Below, one piece after another: positions 61,692-64,000 of a stretch of DNA of 64,000 bases. The position numbers and the translations under genes were made by a program. The notes beneath the pieces are model-generated. The model was not told where the DNA came from and did no database searches. It saw nothing but the letters and a program-made list of their open reading frames with translations. The stretch lies in contig CAKPYN010000012.1 in assembly GCA_934202965.1 (NCBI GenBank), positions 1 to 64,000 of the forward strand. Direction: 5' to 3'. Position 1 is the first letter of the stretch; the number at the start of each line of letters is the position of its first letter. This stretch comes from an uncultured Megasphaera sp. (GTDB taxonomy: Bacteria; Bacillota; Negativicutes; Veillonellales; Megasphaeraceae).

Positions 61692-61735
61692 GATTAAAAT
61701 CAGATTAGAATACGATTAGAATTAGATTAAAATTA
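61692..61735. repeat. Four tandem 11-bp repeats (GATTARAATNN)
   Basis: GATTAAAATCA, GATTAGAATAC, GATTAGAATTA and GATTAAAATTA follow each other without gaps, one helical turn each. They lie about 70 bp upstream of the Rpn start. The rest of 61621-62017 holds only the IS66 fragment and the DUF262 promoter region. Confidence 0.85.
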
Positions 61736-61779
61736 AATGAATACAATGGGATACATAGAGTTACTGTACATAACAGATA

Positions 61780-61890
61780 CTAATCCAATCGTTTAACATT
61801 TGTGTTATTAGAGATATCACGGTGCCCGTCCTTCAGATACTGATTTAGACTATCACGTTTTGCAGCATTCATAACATTTCTTCTTATCTC
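61780..61890 (-). pseudogene. IS66-family transposase fragment (left)
   Basis: A 31-codon minus-strand frame reads D-S-L-N-Q-Y-L-K-D-G-H-R-D-I-S-N-N, matching the C-terminal part of IS66 TnpC (…L-x-x-Y-L-x-D-G-R-x-E-I-x-N-N-x-x-E-R). It ends in a stop soon after. Nothing upstream continues it. Confidence 0.75.
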
Positions 61891-62017
61891 ATAAATGGTA
61901 AGGAGATGAAATCCTCCGTTTTAAGTTGTAACGTACTGTTATTTTATATAGATCTTGAAAAATATACTTTCATGTGATCTAATAGAATAAGTAATAAATA
62001 GAGACGGAGGCAGTATT

Positions 62018-63880
62018 ATGTCAAAAACAGGTACAATTTTATCGGTAATGAAACCCATTGCAGATATCTTGATGAATAATTCTACACCTTATTTTATTCC
62101 TGATTTTCAGAGGAATTTTGTTTGGGGAGAGAAGGAAGTCACAGAACTCTGGGAAGATATAAAAGCAGATACGAATGTATTCCAAAAAGAAACCAATGAA
62201 TTAGAAGGCTATTTATTGGGCAATATTGTCTTGATACAAGATGATATTAATAATCGTAAAATTGTGGTAGATGGACAGCAGCGGCTGACAACATTATCCC
62301 TTATGGGCTTAGCTTTACAGAAGATTATACAAAAGAAAATTATCAATGCTGGAGGGACAGCGCCTGCTAGTGCGTACAGTATGATATCGGACTTAAGCAA
62401 AAGCTATAGCATTGTCAATGATATGGGTGAATTTAAAGATTTTAAAATTAAACATGCTGACGAACTTTATTTCGGGCAATATTACCGTAATCTGATTAGG
62501 AACTCTGCTGAAAATGATATTTCAACAGATGCAGATAAAAATATCTGTGCTGTTTTTGATAAACTGTATGAATCAATTGATGAAGAACTTAATAATGAAC
62601 AATTATTCCATTTTTTTGCATATTATAAATTAAAAATTATGTTGATTGAAACAACTGCGCCTACTGAAGCCAAAGCATTCCAACTATTTGAGATTTTAAA
62701 TGACCGAGGCAGATCTCTAGAACCAATGGACCTAATAAAAAATATATTTTTAAAAGCGATTGATAATGATTCAAAGTCAAATACAGACAAAGATAATTTT
62801 AATGAAAATTGGCGAAAATTGATTGAAAATCTTCATCTACCGAGGCGACCTATTCAGTCATCTACTTTTTTAAAATACTTTGTAGTAGCTTGTTATGGTG
62901 AGAATAAGAAAGTAGAAGAGCTCTATCAATATTTTAAAAAAACTAAAAATTTATCTGGACAGGAAGTCACGGACTTTGTTAATAAAATGGTTCAGGCATC
63001 GCGTATTTATGCGAATATTGAAAATAAAAACTACGAGTACTTTTTGGATGACACTAATATGCCTATCTTATTTGAGATTTTAAAAATCAAGCAATTCAAT
63101 CCCATCTTAATTTTGTTTTATAATGAAACGGATGATATTAAGAGAGAAGTATTGGATCGCTTGACTCGATTAGGTGCTTCAATTTTATTCTCTTATAATC
63201 AAACGAATAAAATTGAAGGATTAGTCCCAGGACTGATTCAAAATTATCGGAAAGATAAGAAAACAGATAAAGCAATGGCAATAAAAAATCTTTACGCCGC
63301 ATTGGATGAACAAATCGAAGTCTTTTCTAATAATGTAAAAAACGTATTGGCTGAAAAAAATCATTCTGGAAGAAATGGCAAAGTTAACAGTAAAGCTGCG
63401 AGTATTCTTAAATTTATAGAAATGTATTTCAATAAGAATGAAACGCCCATTCTTAAACCGGCGAGAGGTAAGAAAGTATCTGTGGAACATATTTTACCTC
63501 AGCATTTTGATTTTGCAAAAAAACATATTACATTAAATAATTTAGGCTTTGAATCGGAAGCAGAATTAAAAAATTATATAAATCGAATTGGAAATTTAAC
63601 ATTAATTGCAGGAAATGCAAATTCTTCGATGGGAAATGCTGTTTTTGAAGAGAAAAAAACATATTATAAAATGAGTAATTTCATCCTTACATCTACTATT
63701 ATCGAGCCTAAAATAACCGAAATTAAAACAGGACCAGAAGCAAATTTATATGCCATAATCAATCAAAATGAACGTCAGTATGGCGTGAAAAAAAATTATT
63801 GGACAAAAGATTTAATCGATAAGCGAAGTCATGATATTGCCAATCTCATGCATAACATACTAACAAAAAAGTTGGAATAG
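62018..63880 (+). CDS. DUF262-DUF1524 protein, GmrSD-like type IV restriction/defence enzyme
   Basis: A 620-residue protein with the two domains of GmrS and GmrD in one chain. The DUF262 part has P-D-F-Q-R-N-F-V-W near 28-36 and the nucleotide motif D-G-Q-Q-R-L-T-T at 85-92; the DUF1524 HNH-type nuclease has V-E-H-I-L-P-Q-H near 489-496 and R-I-G-N-L-T-L-I near 524-531. GmrSD cuts glucosylated hydroxymethylcytosine DNA; relatives serve in other anti-phage systems, so the target is unknown here. The start has a CGGAGG site. The gene is AT-richer than its neighbours and sits between IS66 fragments, signs of transfer. Confidence 0.92.
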   Translation: MSKTGTILSVMKPIADILMNNSTPYFIPDFQRNFVWGEKEVTELWEDIKADTNVFQKETNELEGYLLGNIVLIQDDINNRKIVVDGQQRLTTLSLMGLALQKIIQKKIINAGGTAPASAYSMISDLSKSYSIVNDMGEFKDFKIKHADELYFGQYYRNLIRNSAENDISTDADKNICAVFDKLYESIDEELNNEQLFHFFAYYKLKIMLIETTAPTEAKAFQLFEILNDRGRSLEPMDLIKNIFLKAIDNDSKSNTDKDNFNENWRKLIENLHLPRRPIQSSTFLKYFVVACYGENKKVEELYQYFKKTKNLSGQEVTDFVNKMVQASRIYANIENKNYEYFLDDTNMPILFEILKIKQFNPILILFYNETDDIKREVLDRLTRLGASILFSYNQTNKIEGLVPGLIQNYRKDKKTDKAMAIKNLYAALDEQIEVFSNNVKNVLAEKNHSGRNGKVNSKAASILKFIEMYFNKNETPILKPARGKKVSVEHILPQHFDFAKKHITLNNLGFESEAELKNYINRIGNLTLIAGNANSSMGNAVFEEKKTYYKMSNFILTSTIIEPKITEIKTGPEANLYAIINQNERQYGVKKNYWTKDLIDKRSHDIANLMHNILTKKLE

Positions 63881-63884
63881 AAAG

Positions 63885-64000
63885 ATGAGAACAGCTAAAG
63901 CCAACGACCTGAACTTAGGACGGTATCTGTACTACATCTTTGAACAGCTGACGAATACGGCAGACTTCAAGAATACATAAATCTTAGATCAATATCTGCC
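63885..64000 (+). pseudogene. IS66-family transposase fragment (right)
   Basis: Starting 4 bp after the DUF262 stop, the frame reads T-A-K-A-N-D-L-N...Y-L-Y-Y-I-F-E-Q-L, the IS66 TnpC ending (E-T-A-K-A-N-G-L-N...Y-L). A stop interrupts it, and the frame then goes on as I-L-D-Q-Y-L-P at the window edge. It is in opposite orientation to the left fragment. Confidence 0.8.

Overview
The window looks like a chromosome segment of an anaerobic Negativicutes bacterium (diderm Firmicutes), most like Megasphaera or a close Veillonellaceae relative. The evidence is Firmicutes-type regulation (T-box leaders, strong GGAGG ribosome binding sites, U-tailed terminators) combined with anaerobic metabolism: class II B12-dependent ribonucleotide reductase, hybrid cluster protein, Lut-type lactate oxidation proteins, FixC/FixX and ferredoxin. 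The genus is inferred from gene content alone. No rRNA, tRNA or CRISPR array was seen.

Layout. 1-0.55 kb: an IS200/IS605-type end cuts off a sugar ABC permease; its binding-protein gene follows (0.6-1.9 kb). 2.1-6.8 kb (minus): murA, mreB-like, a secreted lipoyl-like protein and a SpoIVB/S55-type protease. 7-12 kb (minus): a serine operon serC-serA-histidine phosphatase-serS behind a UCC T-box. 12-18.4 kb: nrdJ with paired NrdR-like boxes, an alpha/beta hydrolase, an MBL hydrolase, pyrR, rluD and lspA. 18.5-19.1 kb: a 2[4Fe-4S] ferredoxin and an apparent unannotated small RNA with C-rich loops. 19.2-26.3 kb (minus): lutC - lutBA fusion - prenyl diphosphate synthase - menA - menG - fixC - fixX, which reads as a lactate/flavoprotein-to-menaquinone module. 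26.8-29 kb (plus): a cysteine T-box, cysE and cysK.

29-30.1 kb is a scar region: a headless SorC regulator, IS200/IS605-like palindromes and a pair of inverted repeats with a third diverged copy at 50 kb. 30.2-33.4 kb: a MacAB-type efflux operon. 33.5-36.4 kb: two tandem paralogous secreted SGNH esterases. 36.5-37.3 kb: a non-coding repeat island. 37.4-39.4 kb: a frameshifted M48 peptidase, a GIY-YIG protein and a cyclophilin. 39.5-41.3 kb: an MFS-MarR pair behind a 34-bp palindrome. 41.4-44.3 kb: hcp and an M20 peptidase. 44.4-46.7 kb (minus): mgsA-pyk behind a structured leader that I cannot assign to a known riboswitch class. 47-51.5 kb: an M13 peptidase, queC, an EamA transporter and an NSS transporter remnant.

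51.5-60.5 kb (minus) is one molybdenum operon: modE, a molybdopterin-binding protein, moaC, moaA, a MOSC-MogA fusion, modABC, xdhC-like, yqeC and a mocA-like gene. It carries uptake, cofactor synthesis and hydroxylase maturation factors, but no molybdoenzyme lies in the window. 60.6-64 kb is mobile or defence territory: an Rpn/PD-(D/E)XK gene with a decayed partial copy and a GmrSD-like DUF262-DUF1524 gene bracketed by IS66 transposase fragments.

The best candidates for something undescribed are the mgsA-pyk leader RNA, the C-rich-loop small RNA, and the serine operon in which a histidine phosphatase appears to supply the phosphoserine phosphatase step.
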